Below the pieces are notes generated by a model. The model ran no database searches. It saw only the letters and a list, made by a program, of their open reading frames with translations, and was not told the DNA's origin. The position numbers and the translations under genes were made by a program. A stretch of 42,412 bases of DNA from NCBI GenBank assembly GCA_032718475.1, contig JAUCBJ010001017.1, positions 1 to 42,412 of the forward strand, in the 5' to 3' direction. The DNA comes from Nemertoderma westbladi (taxonomy: Eukaryota > Xenacoelomorpha > Nemertodermatida > Nemertodermatidae). Below, in pieces: positions 32,639 through 42,222 of this stretch. The stretch's first letter is position 1, and every line of letters starts with the position of its first letter.

Positions 32639-32852
32639 GCGCCAGAACGACATATTTTCTAACTTTATATCGCAGTGCGACATTATTTCTCACTATGTCC
32701 CTACGCCATACATTTTACTGTGTATTTCCAGTATCCAGTATGTCCCCGCGTCATTATTAAGTTGTTCTAGAAAGTTGAAGTGCATAACTATAACTCCCTA
32801 CAAATAAATAAAATTAGATTCGCCATTGTTCATATAAATTGTACTTTAACCC
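32639..32852 (+). repeat. Dispersed repeat with a single 30-bp unit
   Basis: Carries one full 30-bp unit (32647-32676) and the start of a second, followed by the same flank as 20504-20690. It represents the state before, or after loss of, the 20-unit expansion at 19905-20503. Confidence 0.85.
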
Positions 32853-33363
32853 TTTGCGTACCAACACTTAAAAAAAGGCGCCACACTGCCACGATTGCGG
32901 CCAGAGGGAATGGATCATTTGTAGTAGATTTCGCGTTTAAAAGAAGTAGTAGATAGTTAATTTCCACTGGTGAAGTTGGAGCGAGGGAAAATGAAATAGG
33001 TCGTAGATGATTGATATAACGTACGTATTATACTACTGAGGTAATAATGGAAAAAATTTCGGTTGCATCGTGCGTTAGCATACCCCCCTCCTTCGGTTGC
33101 ATCGTGCGTTAGCATACCACCTCCCCCCCCCACCCCCACCTCCAAATTTTTTTATCTCCAAATAAAATAATATTAGCTAACTATCTTGAACATTTACCTA
33201 ATCATTTTGTTTAAAAATATTGTTTTAGATAAATTAATTTTTTGGCTAGAACATTTTATAAAAATATTACTTTTGTGGTGTATTCTTTTAATATAACTGA
33301 TTTGTGCAAAAAACATTCATTACAACAAATTATGTACTGACACGAAGTGGGGACTTCGCGCAG
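32853..33363. other. Intergenic with short direct repeat
   Basis: CGGTTGCATCGTGCGTTAGC with the following CATACC occurs twice (~33060 and ~33095), separated by C-rich runs. Nothing else was recognised. Confidence 0.5.
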
Positions 33364-33837
33364 CACGAAGTTGGCAGAGCCTTAGCGAATTGACACTGTT
33401 AGGGGGTAGGTCAATTTATGCAAATAGTCACGTTGGCCCTCTAGCGGCAGACTGGAGAACTGCAGATGGATTCGCCTCCTTTGAAAGTCACAGCTAATGG
33501 TCTAATACATATCTGCCAAGTTTCAGCTTAAACGGATTAAAAGCAAAGAAATGGGAGGCCATTTAATGTTTAGACATGTGGCCCTCTAGCGGGAAACCAT
33601 TGCACTGATGGCGTCTGAAAGTCTCTCAAAAATCTCAACTTTTGCTCATATTGATACCTACAAATTTTCAACTTTGCAGCTTTAAATCCGACAAAGTTAT
33701 TAGCATGTCAAAATCGTAACGACGACGACGACAACGACGACGACGACGACGACGACAACGACGACGACGACAACTATTTGCATAAATTGACCCACCCCCT
33801 AACAGTGTCAATTCGCTAAGGCTCCGCCAACTTCGTG
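33364..33837. repeat. 65-bp inverted repeat pair enclosing a GAC microsatellite
   Basis: Arms 33364-33428 and 33773-33837 are inverted copies with two mismatches (cores GAATTGACACTGTTAGGGGG and its complement). The interior has GTGGCCCTCTAGCGG twice and a GAC/GACAAC repeat at ~33718-33771. The right arm ends 34 bp before the first ORF of the retrotransposon. It is either a TIR element at the insertion point or the retrotransposon's own 5' region. Confidence 0.8.
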
Positions 33838-33871
33838 GCTCGCCCCACAGGCAGATACTGAGATAAACAGC

Positions 33872-36800
33872 ATGCTGGGTTCTGTTCCCAAACCAAGGGG
33901 TCGCCAAGCTGCCGCACGTAAACGCATAAAACTAACGGACCCTAAATCGGGAGCTTTTGCGAATGGTGGGCAAAAGGATGTATTGGAAAACGATAGCCAC
34001 CAACGAATGGATCATCCCGAAATCTGCAATAAAGGAGAAACTAGAATAACTGCAAATAATACTGGTGAACTGAACATGACAGAAATTCTAGCCACCAATC
34101 CATCTCTAGAATTAAAGCTGTCAGACACAGGAAAACTTACGGTAACAGGAAGGAGAAGTCTTTCTCTCAGTTCTGCACGAAATGCGAATAGGCCTACCGA
34201 CAACAACTCCTCGACCTCGACTAAACCCCGGAAGGTTTCTCTTGATTCGTTGTTCTCTGTACGACCCACCAATACTGGTACCGACAACTCGTCGACTTCA
34301 ACTAAACCCCGGAAGGTTTCTCTCGGTTCATCGGTCTCTGTTGTACGACCCATCAATACCGGTACCGACAACTCGTTGACTTCGACTAAACCCCAGAAGG
34401 TTTCTCTCGGTTCGTCGTCCTCTGTACGAACTACCAATGCTGATACCGACATCTCGTCGACTTTGACTAAACCCCGGAAGGTTTCTCTTGGTTCGTCGTC
34501 CTCTGTACGACCCTCCAATAGCGGTAGCGGTGCCGACAACTCGTCGACTTCGAATAAACCCCGGAAGGTTACTCCCAGTTCGTCGTCCTCTGTACGACCC
34601 GCTAATACTAGTACCGACAACTCGTCGACTTCATCCAAACCCCTGAAGGTTTCCGTTGGTTCGTCGTCCTCTGTACGACCCACCAATACCGGTGCCAACA
34701 ACTCGTCGACTTCGACTAAACCCCGGAAGGTTACTCCCGGTTCGTCGTCCTCTGTACGAACTACCAATGCCGATACCGACATCTCGTCGACTTTGACTAA
34801 ACCCCGGAAGGTTTCTCTTGGTTCGTCGTCCTCTGTACGACCCTCCAATAGCGGTAGCGGTGCCGACAACTCGTCGACTTCGAATAAACCCCGGAAGGTT
34901 ACTCCCGATTCATCGTCCTCTGTACGACCCGCTAATACTAGTACCGACAACTCATCGACTTCATCCAAACCCCTGAAGGTTTCCGTTGGTTCGTCGTCCT
35001 CTGTACGACCCACCAATACCGGTGCCAACAACTCGTCGACTTCGACTAAACCCCGGAAGGTTTCTCTCGATTCGTTGTCCTCTGTGTGGTCGACCATCAC
35101 CAGTGCCGACAACTCTTCGAATTCGTCTAAACCCCGGAATGTTTCTCTCGGTTCAACATTGACTGTACCAACCGCGAATCCAAATAATTCCGAGGTCAAT
35201 CCTAGTGTCCGGCACTCATCCAGGGCGCATTTTCTGGTTGAAGACCTCCAGGAGAACGGTACATGGAAACATAGATCTCTAACCAATCATGCCGTTAACA
35301 ATCCCTTTAATAATGATCATTGTGTTAATACCGTCATGACTGATAATAATAGTATTAATTATATAGTATCTACTAATGAGCATAATAGCATGTATAACAA
35401 TTCGGTTGATGAAGGCTCACAAAGTAATAACGCCACCGGGTGCATGTCTTTTAATGTATCTTCCCTAGAGGAGCATAGTACAAGTGCAATTTTTGATTGT
35501 GTATGTAACAGTCCGACAGTGCGCCCGTCATCAACCCCAGGCGCTAGTAATAATAATATTTGTAATTTAGAGACCAATAACAAATATTTCATGTCTGGAT
35601 CCAGTAATGCTGCTAACTGTTCAGTCCCTGGAGCCGACTTTACTGTGACCAATGGTGATACTTTTGGGCCTGAACCCAGTAATGTCATTGTCCCTGGAAC
35701 TGGTCTTTTTGATAACCCAGGGTCCAACGATGCTTTTTTGGTGTCTACAGCTAGTAATGCTGGCATTTATTCAACCCCTGGCGCCAGTAATAATAATATC
35801 GGTAGTTCAGTGACCAACAATGGAATATTTGCCTCCGAAACCAGTAATGTTGGTAATTTTTCGACCCCTTGTGGAAGTAATATTGGTAATTCAGTGATCA
35901 ATAATGAAATATTTGCATCTGAAACCAGTAATACTCCGCCACATAAACACAGTTCCAAGGGAGAATCTACTCCAGTTTCTCCAGGTACAGAGGCAGTTTG
36001 GATTCGGAGTGTGCCACATAAACCGGATTTCAAGGGAGAATCTACTCGAGTTTCTCCTGAGGTGGTTGGGAGTCAGCCACACAAAACCGGACCCGAGGGA
36101 GGATCTACTCCATTTTCTCCTCCTGAAGCAGTTTCGAGTTCGACACATAAACCCGGTTGCAAGGGAGGATTTACTCCAGTTTCTCCCGACACGGTTCGGA
36201 GTCAAGGTACTGTCCCCAACACTAACAGTCACATAGATAAAGAAATCAAATCAACATACCAACAACTGATTACCAAGTTCTTCAACCCAAGGAATACAAC
36301 TATAACAAACGATTCAGAAGAAGCAAGTGTTAAGACCAATACCTGTAGCGATGAGAACGAAGTTGAGTTTGTTGGCATAGAAGTATATCCTGATTGCTCA
36401 CAAAAAACTGAGGAACAGACCATTGGAGAAATAATAGATTACCTATATAATCTCAATCCAAAGGAAAGACCAGGGCCAATTGTGACAACAAATCAAGAAA
36501 GATATACATATCTGAAACCAGAAACTTGGATTACAAACTGCATAGTAGACAGCTTTATGTACCTGATAGAATCACACCATGACCACACAATCGCTGCCAT
36601 TTCCAGCATGTGTACTGAGAAGATGCAACGTGATAATTATGATAAATATAGCACAATTAAGTATATAGCTCCAAAATATCTCGGGAAACTATGTAGGTCA
36701 AGATCCAACAGACAAGTATTGCCACGACCTACGCTAATGTTCTTCCCCGAATTAAGAAACTCACATTTTATTCTTCATGTCGCTGACACAAACAACAAGG

Positions 36801-37006
36801 AAGTGTATTCTATTGATTCACTCCAACACTCTAACAATAAACCAACGGAAACCACAAAGAGAATATCACATCTACTAACCCTAATTGACAACTGTGCACC
36901 AATGAGTGAATTTAAAACCTACAAGCAGAATAAATGGAAGTTGATCACAGGCCCACCTTCGAAAAGCAGGACAATACATACGATTGTGGAATCTACGTAT
37001 GTCTAG
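33872..37006 (+). CDS. Retrotransposon ORF1a: Ser/Thr-rich repeat protein with N-terminal part of Ulp1-like protease
   Basis: A 1044-codon frame. Residues 1-25 are basic (KPRGRQAAARKR). Residues ~110-432 are twelve 27-29-residue repeats of the type VRPTNTGTDNSSTSTKPRKV. Then comes an Asn/Ser-rich part with recurrent GASNNN and FASETSN phrases, and four ~24-residue HKxxxKGESTPVSP repeats (~690-779). From ~851 there is a C48 (Ulp1/SENP) peptidase fold start. W886 lies in ETWITNCIVDSFMYLI, catalytic His965 in NSHFILHVAD, and Asp982 in YSIDSLQ. The His-to-Asp spacing of 17 equals that remembered for yeast Ulp1. The frame then ends before the Gln and Cys, which are in the overlapping -1 frame. Role is inferred: self-processing or deSUMOylation-like activity. 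Confidence 0.8.
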   Translation: MLGSVPKPRGRQAAARKRIKLTDPKSGAFANGGQKDVLENDSHQRMDHPEICNKGETRITANNTGELNMTEILATNPSLELKLSDTGKLTVTGRRSLSLSSARNANRPTDNNSSTSTKPRKVSLDSLFSVRPTNTGTDNSSTSTKPRKVSLGSSVSVVRPINTGTDNSLTSTKPQKVSLGSSSSVRTTNADTDISSTLTKPRKVSLGSSSSVRPSNSGSGADNSSTSNKPRKVTPSSSSSVRPANTSTDNSSTSSKPLKVSVGSSSSVRPTNTGANNSSTSTKPRKVTPGSSSSVRTTNADTDISSTLTKPRKVSLGSSSSVRPSNSGSGADNSSTSNKPRKVTPDSSSSVRPANTSTDNSSTSSKPLKVSVGSSSSVRPTNTGANNSSTSTKPRKVSLDSLSSVWSTITSADNSSNSSKPRNVSLGSTLTVPTANPNNSEVNPSVRHSSRAHFLVEDLQENGTWKHRSLTNHAVNNPFNNDHCVNTVMTDNNSINYIVSTNEHNSMYNNSVDEGSQSNNATGCMSFNVSSLEEHSTSAIFDCVCNSPTVRPSSTPGASNNNICNLETNNKYFMSGSSNAANCSVPGADFTVTNGDTFGPEPSNVIVPGTGLFDNPGSNDAFLVSTASNAGIYSTPGASNNNIGSSVTNNGIFASETSNVGNFSTPCGSNIGNSVINNEIFASETSNTPPHKHSSKGESTPVSPGTEAVWIRSVPHKPDFKGESTRVSPEVVGSQPHKTGPEGGSTPFSPPEAVSSSTHKPGCKGGFTPVSPDTVRSQGTVPNTNSHIDKEIKSTYQQLITKFFNPRNTTITNDSEEASVKTNTCSDENEVEFVGIEVYPDCSQKTEEQTIGEIIDYLYNLNPKERPGPIVTTNQERYTYLKPETWITNCIVDSFMYLIESHHDHTIAAISSMCTEKMQRDNYDKYSTIKYIAPKYLGKLCRSRSNRQVLPRPTLMFFPELRNSHFILHVADTNNKEVYSIDSLQHSNNKPTETTKRISHLLTLIDNCAPMSEFKTYKQNKWKLITGPPSKSRTIHTIVESTYV
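34200..35165 (+). repeat. Coding minisatellite, ~81-bp units with 330-bp higher-order duplication
   Basis: Twelve units of 81-87 bp lie within ORF1a. A block of four units is duplicated: GTACGAACTACCAATGC occurs at 34424 and again at 34754, and the following sequence repeats almost exactly for 330 bp. All lengths keep the frame. An open frame on the minus strand through this region is a by-product of the periodicity. Confidence 0.9.
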
Positions 37007-38574
37007 CTTCACTTGCAATAGCACAACATGAAAGGCAACTACCCCAGATACACAAGCACAGTAATCTGGCTAGGAAATGGATTTCGGAATGTCTTGATAG
37101 TATTAAGTTAGTATCAACGGAATATGTTACAGTTAAAACATATGAACTAACAACAAATCAATTCAAAGACAACCACAAAGAGAGTGACACGGAAAGCAGT
37201 GTTGATTTTCAAACATCAGAACAATTTATTGAATTTATCAAACAGAATAAGATGATACAAAACCCCAGAGATACATTTGCCAAAAAATTAACAGAACTTG
37301 GAACTGCAAGACTTACTTATTTGCAGAAGATGTTGTTCGACGATGTAAATGAAAAGATTGTTGGTAAACAATCAGGAATATCCATAACAATGATCAAACG
37401 TAGAAGTATTGACGAATTGGCTTCTGACGTCGCAGAATTTGCAATCGTATATGAAAGTAAGTCCCTAACAAATGCTTTCCGTAAACGGGTGAACGTTGGG
37501 TCAGTTTATTCGTTCGGGATCCTGCGATTATTAGAGCTTGTCACTGATCTACAACTCCAAATGAAAACAATGCAACATGAACATCAAAAACTACAAACGA
37601 AGCTGGACACCCTAGAGAAAAACGATGAAAAAGACAAAGATCGAAACTCTCAAGAAACTCTACATATTCATAGTAATACTAATCCTACATCTGAAGTTCC
37701 CAGAAAATCAACAGCAGGAAACAAGAAGCAGACAAAAAGTGGAAATAAAAAACGACATGAACAGATAAATCATCATACTAACAAAGCCAAAGTCCCAGGT
37801 ATACTAATATCAGAACAAGTAGAAAAATTGGAACTTAAGCATAAAACCGAGTCACCAAAGCCAAACATTTTCAAATCGGCGAAAGAAAAACTAGTTCAGA
37901 ACCAAAACATATACGAGTGTAGTCCAAATTGTGATATGAATATGAACCGACATAAGGATATGAACCGACAACAGTCCCCTGCAATAGAAAAACCAGCATC
38001 AGTTGAAGCCATAATAGATGATAAACATACATGGCAAGTCCCAAAGAAAACTGGACCACCCAGCCCAGGTATCCCAAAAACACACCAAGAAACAAAATGT
38101 CGAAATAGATTTGAGTGTCTGGACCAAGAATCTCTAATTGCTACTCTCATTCAGAAACAGTCCCAGTTCATAGAGAAGATGGAGAAAATTGCAAATAACT
38201 TAGAAGGAAAGCTCAAGTACAACAAACCCCTGAAGTCTTCCCAAGACAAAGAAACAATCATCATCTCGGGCCTTCCCCCAAATATCTCAGCAGAGACACT
38301 GGGAAATATATGCTTTAAACAAACAGGCGCCTACCCTACAAATTGCTTAATCGCAAAGGATACTAAAAAGGCAGAAAGTACTGCTCACATTGATGTACAA
38401 AAGGAGGAAGTTGCAACCTATCTCTATTACAATATGTGGCCATGGAAGAATTTACAGATTGAAGTATTGCACTCAGTTAAAGATACAAACAAATTTGCTC
38501 AAAATTCTTCCGACACTATTAATCCAATGAAGCACAACTTACCAGTGCAGGGAATTAACAGAACATGTTTATAG
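36934..38574 (+). CDS. Retrotransposon ORF1b: C-terminal part of Ulp1-like protease, coiled coil, RRM-like segment
   Basis: This 546-codon frame overlaps ORF1a by 73 nt in the -1 frame. It carries KQDNTYDCGIYVC with Gln12 and catalytic Cys18, spaced six apart as in Ulp1. It therefore completes the protease begun in ORF1a only if the frame changes between about 36945 and 36965. A helical region follows, with a coiled coil (~197-232, LLELVTDLQLQMKTMQHEHQ), a Lys-rich linker, and an RRM-like stretch starting TIIISGLPPNIS (~440-515). Such ORF1 proteins bind the element's RNA. I see no canonical slippery heptamer in the overlap, so this is either a one-base insertion in this copy or a non-standard shift. 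The ATG at 36934 may not be a true start. Confidence 0.75.
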   Translation: MEVDHRPTFEKQDNTYDCGIYVCLASLAIAQHERQLPQIHKHSNLARKWISECLDSIKLVSTEYVTVKTYELTTNQFKDNHKESDTESSVDFQTSEQFIEFIKQNKMIQNPRDTFAKKLTELGTARLTYLQKMLFDDVNEKIVGKQSGISITMIKRRSIDELASDVAEFAIVYESKSLTNAFRKRVNVGSVYSFGILRLLELVTDLQLQMKTMQHEHQKLQTKLDTLEKNDEKDKDRNSQETLHIHSNTNPTSEVPRKSTAGNKKQTKSGNKKRHEQINHHTNKAKVPGILISEQVEKLELKHKTESPKPNIFKSAKEKLVQNQNIYECSPNCDMNMNRHKDMNRQQSPAIEKPASVEAIIDDKHTWQVPKKTGPPSPGIPKTHQETKCRNRFECLDQESLIATLIQKQSQFIEKMEKIANNLEGKLKYNKPLKSSQDKETIIISGLPPNISAETLGNICFKQTGAYPTNCLIAKDTKKAESTAHIDVQKEEVATYLYYNMWPWKNLQIEVLHSVKDTNKFAQNSSDTINPMKHNLPVQGINRTCL

Positions 38575-38602
38575 CAGAACAAATTCTCAGAAATCACAGG
38601 AA

Positions 38603-38938
38603 ATGCACAATTATACTAGACAGAACAATAAAGACAGACTAAATCTTAATCAATTAGGAGTCAATTCCACCACTTCTACAATCCCAACATGTGGAACCAC
38701 AAGTAATTCAAGGTATAGCTACCTGCACCAGTATTACATGAATCCCATGCTGAAGAATTCACACATGCTGGAAAGAAACAAACTGACAACCTTCCCAAGA
38801 AGGCCACCACTACTACCAACTCCAACAACTTACAGCTCACCTGGCACTTTACCAGCACGGAGACCACATCATATATTCTACAGTAGTTCTGGAAATGGAA
38901 CGAGACAACAACACGAAGGCAGGAACTATTGTTTTTAA
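38603..38938 (+). CDS. Small open frame between ORF1b and ORF2
   Basis: A 111-codon frame rich in Ser, Thr, Pro and Asn that overlaps the start of ORF2 by 44 nt. No domain is visible. It may be the decayed tail of ORF1b, a separate small protein, or a chance frame. Confidence 0.25.
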   Translation: MHNYTRQNNKDRLNLNQLGVNSTTSTIPTCGTTSNSRYSYLHQYYMNPMLKNSHMLERNKLTTFPRRPPLLPTPTTYSSPGTLPARRPHHIFYSSSGNGTRQQHEGRNYCF

Positions 38939-41900
38939 GATAACTGGTACAAAAGAAATATACTTAGAAACTGAGACGAGAACATCAAAAAACCTTAATG
39001 TCTTAACTTACAACTGTACAGGATATAAAAACAACCTAGAATATATACATTCTCTGATAACTGAAACAAATCCAACTATTCTAGCTCTTCAAGAGCAATG
39101 GCTTAGTCCACGTGAAGCACGGTTTTACTTCAGCAATGAAAATATACCAAATGGATACACCTGCTATTACACAGTAGCAAGCGAAATGTTAGAAGCAAAA
39201 AAACGGGTTAGGGGAGAGGGTGGGGTAGCACTTCTTATTGATAAAGATGTCAGTAGCTTCTGCTCACAGATAGACACGGGATCTGATAGAATTCTTGGAA
39301 TCTCTATAAAGAAACTATATCAAAAAGAAATCACTGTTCTAGCTGTATATCTGCCATCAAATGGTGGAAATATATACGACAGAGAGAAATATCTTGCCTC
39401 CATAGCCACCTTAGCATCAATCATTAAAGATTACAACAATTCATCAGACATCCTGATAATCGGCGACATAAATTGTAATCCATCTCTAATCAAGCAAACT
39501 CGACACCCACAAAAGAAAACAGATACATTCCGAGACATATTCTCAAGTACTATACTTAGCGAGTGCAATCTTGATCTCATAGACACCCAGCATGAGAATC
39601 AAAGTTTATCAACATACCAATTCCACGATAAAAGAGGGAACGTCATGAGATCATCAAGAATTGATCATATTGTGTCATCCGCTGGTCTAACCTGCTTTGT
39701 TGATTCCTACAGGGTTATAAACAGAAGTACCTTAAACAAATCACATCATCTTCCTGTTTGCTGTGCGTTTTCTGTACCTATAACCAGAAAAGGAAATAGA
39801 GGCGAACAAAACCATGAAGAACTCTGGAAAAGGAGGAAAAAAGTAAGGTTTTTATTCAACAGAGCCACAGAGCAACAAGTTAACAACTACAAAAAAGAAG
39901 TCACAGAGAACATTAAAACACTGGAAAAACGACTTACAGAGAACAAGTCCATAGAAAGCACTTTAGAGAAAGCGACCTCTCAACTTATTTCAACAGTATA
40001 CAAAAGTGCCACCAAATACATCCCCTTGATTCGACCTAAACGGCACATAATGAAACAGTGCAGAAGAAGAACTACCCTTAAAGACCCTGCAGATACATAT
40101 TGTAAGTTACACAACACAACAGAATTGTCTGCAGTTCAGAAACTTGAGTATCTCCAAGCTAGATCACAATTAGAACACAGTGAATATGTTCACCACATCA
40201 CTGAATTATTATCTTCCAGTAAATATAATAAAACTAAATTCTGGCGGAGCATTAAGAAAGAACAAAAGAAAGATGTTCCTGTATCAAACGCTGATGATTT
40301 ATTTATGCATTATAAATCATTTTTCAATGGGAACAATACTGAAGATGAATGGACTGCAAGTGATACCACTCATGAATCTGCAGCAAACGACACAAAAATT
40401 AATATCACGCCAGGCCAAATCAAGGAGGCAGTTAAAAGTTTGCACAGAAATAAGGCAGCCGACGCGCATAGTCTTACCTCAGAACATCTGATATATGGTG
40501 ACTCAGAAGAATTATATAATTTTCTTGCAGTCCTATATAACTCCATGAACAAGTCACACCACATGCCTACAACTTTATGTTTAACTCTCATTCTTCCCCA
40601 CCTCAAACCAGGAAATAGAGATATACATACCAACGAGAATTACCGTGCTATCTCGGTGATGCCAATATTAACTAAAATATGGGAGATCCTAATAGTGAAT
40701 GAAATAAAAAAGATCAGACTTAGTGATCTTCAAATGGGCTACAGAAGTGGACAAAGCACAGAGTTGCCATACATCCTAGCAAACAGATTAACAAAACATT
40801 TCAATTCCCATGGATCAAACGTGTATATTATATCCCTAGACCTTTCATCAGCTTTTGACACTGTATCTTACAAGACCCTCTTCGACAAATTGGAGAACAC
40901 CAACATCGACAAATCAATCCTTCTAACTTTAGCATCTTATTACTACCAGTCAAAAGCATTTATAGCCCTGAATAACATTATATCCAGACAATCTATTGTG
41001 TTAAAGCAGGGAGTACGCCAGGGAGGGATCATCTCTGCATTCCTCTTTAATTTTTACATGCGAGACCTAGTCGAAGAACTCGAACTATCCGGGAAAGGAC
41101 TGCACTTAAATAAAATATCATTTCCAATGCTGGCATATGCGGATGATTTAATTATTATGGCTAACCTCAAAAACGACGCACAGTTCTTGCTAACTACTTG
41201 TGAAAGTTATTTCAAAAAGCACAACCTGAGATTAAATTTGAGAAAAACATGGTTTGTCACAAGCTACACGAAACTTGAGATCCCATCTGGAATGATTCCA
41301 CGTAAAGATGAACAAGTGTACTTGGAGAGTGGCACTGCTATCATTCAATCGAATTTTATTTCTTTCTTGGGTCTTCCTCTACCAGCAGAAAACTGGAAGT
41401 TAAGAGACCATTACACCAAGCGCATATGGGGAAATCTGCACCAATTACAGAAGAATGGGTTTGGAGCTGACAGTGTTCCATTTGATATTACTAGACTAAT
41501 ATGGAATACGGTCTGCTTACCATCAGCACTTTATGGATGTGCTTGCATTCCAAGTAACATTATAGAAGATATTAAAATAACCTGGTATAAAGCACTGAGA
41601 AGCATACTATCTGTCAAAAACTATGTATCCAACCAAACAATAGATAGTACATTCCTCATTCCAAATTTCGAATTTCTTCTAAAGTCAGCAAGTCTTCGCT
41701 CTAATTACAGCGCATTCAATTCTAATACCAAGGGGATCTATCTCTCTTATTACTTCCTTTCTCACCACATAGCGGGAATATCGAAAGATTTAATGCTACA
41801 AGATTACAGCAGATACGCATTTCAACTTGGAATTCCATCGCTAGAAGCGCTCTCAATTAATCAATACAAAATTAAACAGATCATTTATCAGAAAATACAG

Positions 41901-42050
41901 GAAGGAAAACACGACTTAATTAACACACGTTTCAGCATTCACTTTGACGCACTATATATGCAGGTAGTTTTAAATAAACCCAAGTATAATTTCAACGTAA
42001 AACATGACGTGTTAGTTGAATATTTTCAACCCAGGTTGCAAATAGTTTAG
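38895..42050 (+). CDS. Retrotransposon ORF2: APE endonuclease and reverse transcriptase
   Basis: A 1051-codon frame without interruption. Endonuclease (residues ~33-292): N40 in TYNCTG, E67 in LQEQWL, D191 and N193 in IGDINCNP, D257-H258 in SRIDHI, and SHHLPV with His285. The usual SDH box reads SHH here, a possible change at a conserved Asp. Reverse transcriptase (~560-830): YRAISVMPILTKIWE, ISLDLSSAFD (D649), GVRQGGIISAFLF, YADD (748-751, D750 and D751) and FLGLPLP. There is no RNase H or zinc knuckle by eye. It would nick target DNA and copy the element's RNA at the nick. Motifs fit the CR1/L2/Jockey-like assemblage. The start is the first ATG upstream of the endonuclease, and no stop separates them. 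Confidence 0.93.
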   Translation: MERDNNTKAGTIVFKITGTKEIYLETETRTSKNLNVLTYNCTGYKNNLEYIHSLITETNPTILALQEQWLSPREARFYFSNENIPNGYTCYYTVASEMLEAKKRVRGEGGVALLIDKDVSSFCSQIDTGSDRILGISIKKLYQKEITVLAVYLPSNGGNIYDREKYLASIATLASIIKDYNNSSDILIIGDINCNPSLIKQTRHPQKKTDTFRDIFSSTILSECNLDLIDTQHENQSLSTYQFHDKRGNVMRSSRIDHIVSSAGLTCFVDSYRVINRSTLNKSHHLPVCCAFSVPITRKGNRGEQNHEELWKRRKKVRFLFNRATEQQVNNYKKEVTENIKTLEKRLTENKSIESTLEKATSQLISTVYKSATKYIPLIRPKRHIMKQCRRRTTLKDPADTYCKLHNTTELSAVQKLEYLQARSQLEHSEYVHHITELLSSSKYNKTKFWRSIKKEQKKDVPVSNADDLFMHYKSFFNGNNTEDEWTASDTTHESAANDTKINITPGQIKEAVKSLHRNKAADAHSLTSEHLIYGDSEELYNFLAVLYNSMNKSHHMPTTLCLTLILPHLKPGNRDIHTNENYRAISVMPILTKIWEILIVNEIKKIRLSDLQMGYRSGQSTELPYILANRLTKHFNSHGSNVYIISLDLSSAFDTVSYKTLFDKLENTNIDKSILLTLASYYYQSKAFIALNNIISRQSIVLKQGVRQGGIISAFLFNFYMRDLVEELELSGKGLHLNKISFPMLAYADDLIIMANLKNDAQFLLTTCESYFKKHNLRLNLRKTWFVTSYTKLEIPSGMIPRKDEQVYLESGTAIIQSNFISFLGLPLPAENWKLRDHYTKRIWGNLHQLQKNGFGADSVPFDITRLIWNTVCLPSALYGCACIPSNIIEDIKITWYKALRSILSVKNYVSNQTIDSTFLIPNFEFLLKSASLRSNYSAFNSNTKGIYLSYYFLSHHIAGISKDLMLQDYSRYAFQLGIPSLEALSINQYKIKQIIYQKIQEGKHDLINTRFSIHFDALYMQVVLNKPKYNFNVKHDVLVEYFQPRLQIV

Positions 42051-42114
42051 AAGCAACACATACACTGGTGTGGTACTTAGGAAAAACAATAATAGATTGT
42101 TTAGAATTCCGACC

Positions 42115-42222
42115 ACGATCTTGGGACAAAAAATAATATATATTATATTCTGCAACCCTAAATATTTTAACGATCTTGGGACAAAATATATATTATATTG
42201 TGCAACCCTAAATATTTTATTC
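42115..42222 (+). repeat. Two 55-bp direct repeats in the retrotransposon 3' region
   Basis: ACGATCTTGGGACAAAA starts at 42115 and again at 42170. TGCAACCCTAAATATTTTA follows in both. This is typical of tandem units in the 3' untranslated part of a non-LTR element. Confidence 0.85.

Noticed and set aside
34012-35286. Long minus-strand open frame over the ORF1 repeats
   Set aside because: It is produced by the 3-divisible repeat unit; the plus strand has the protease-containing ORF.
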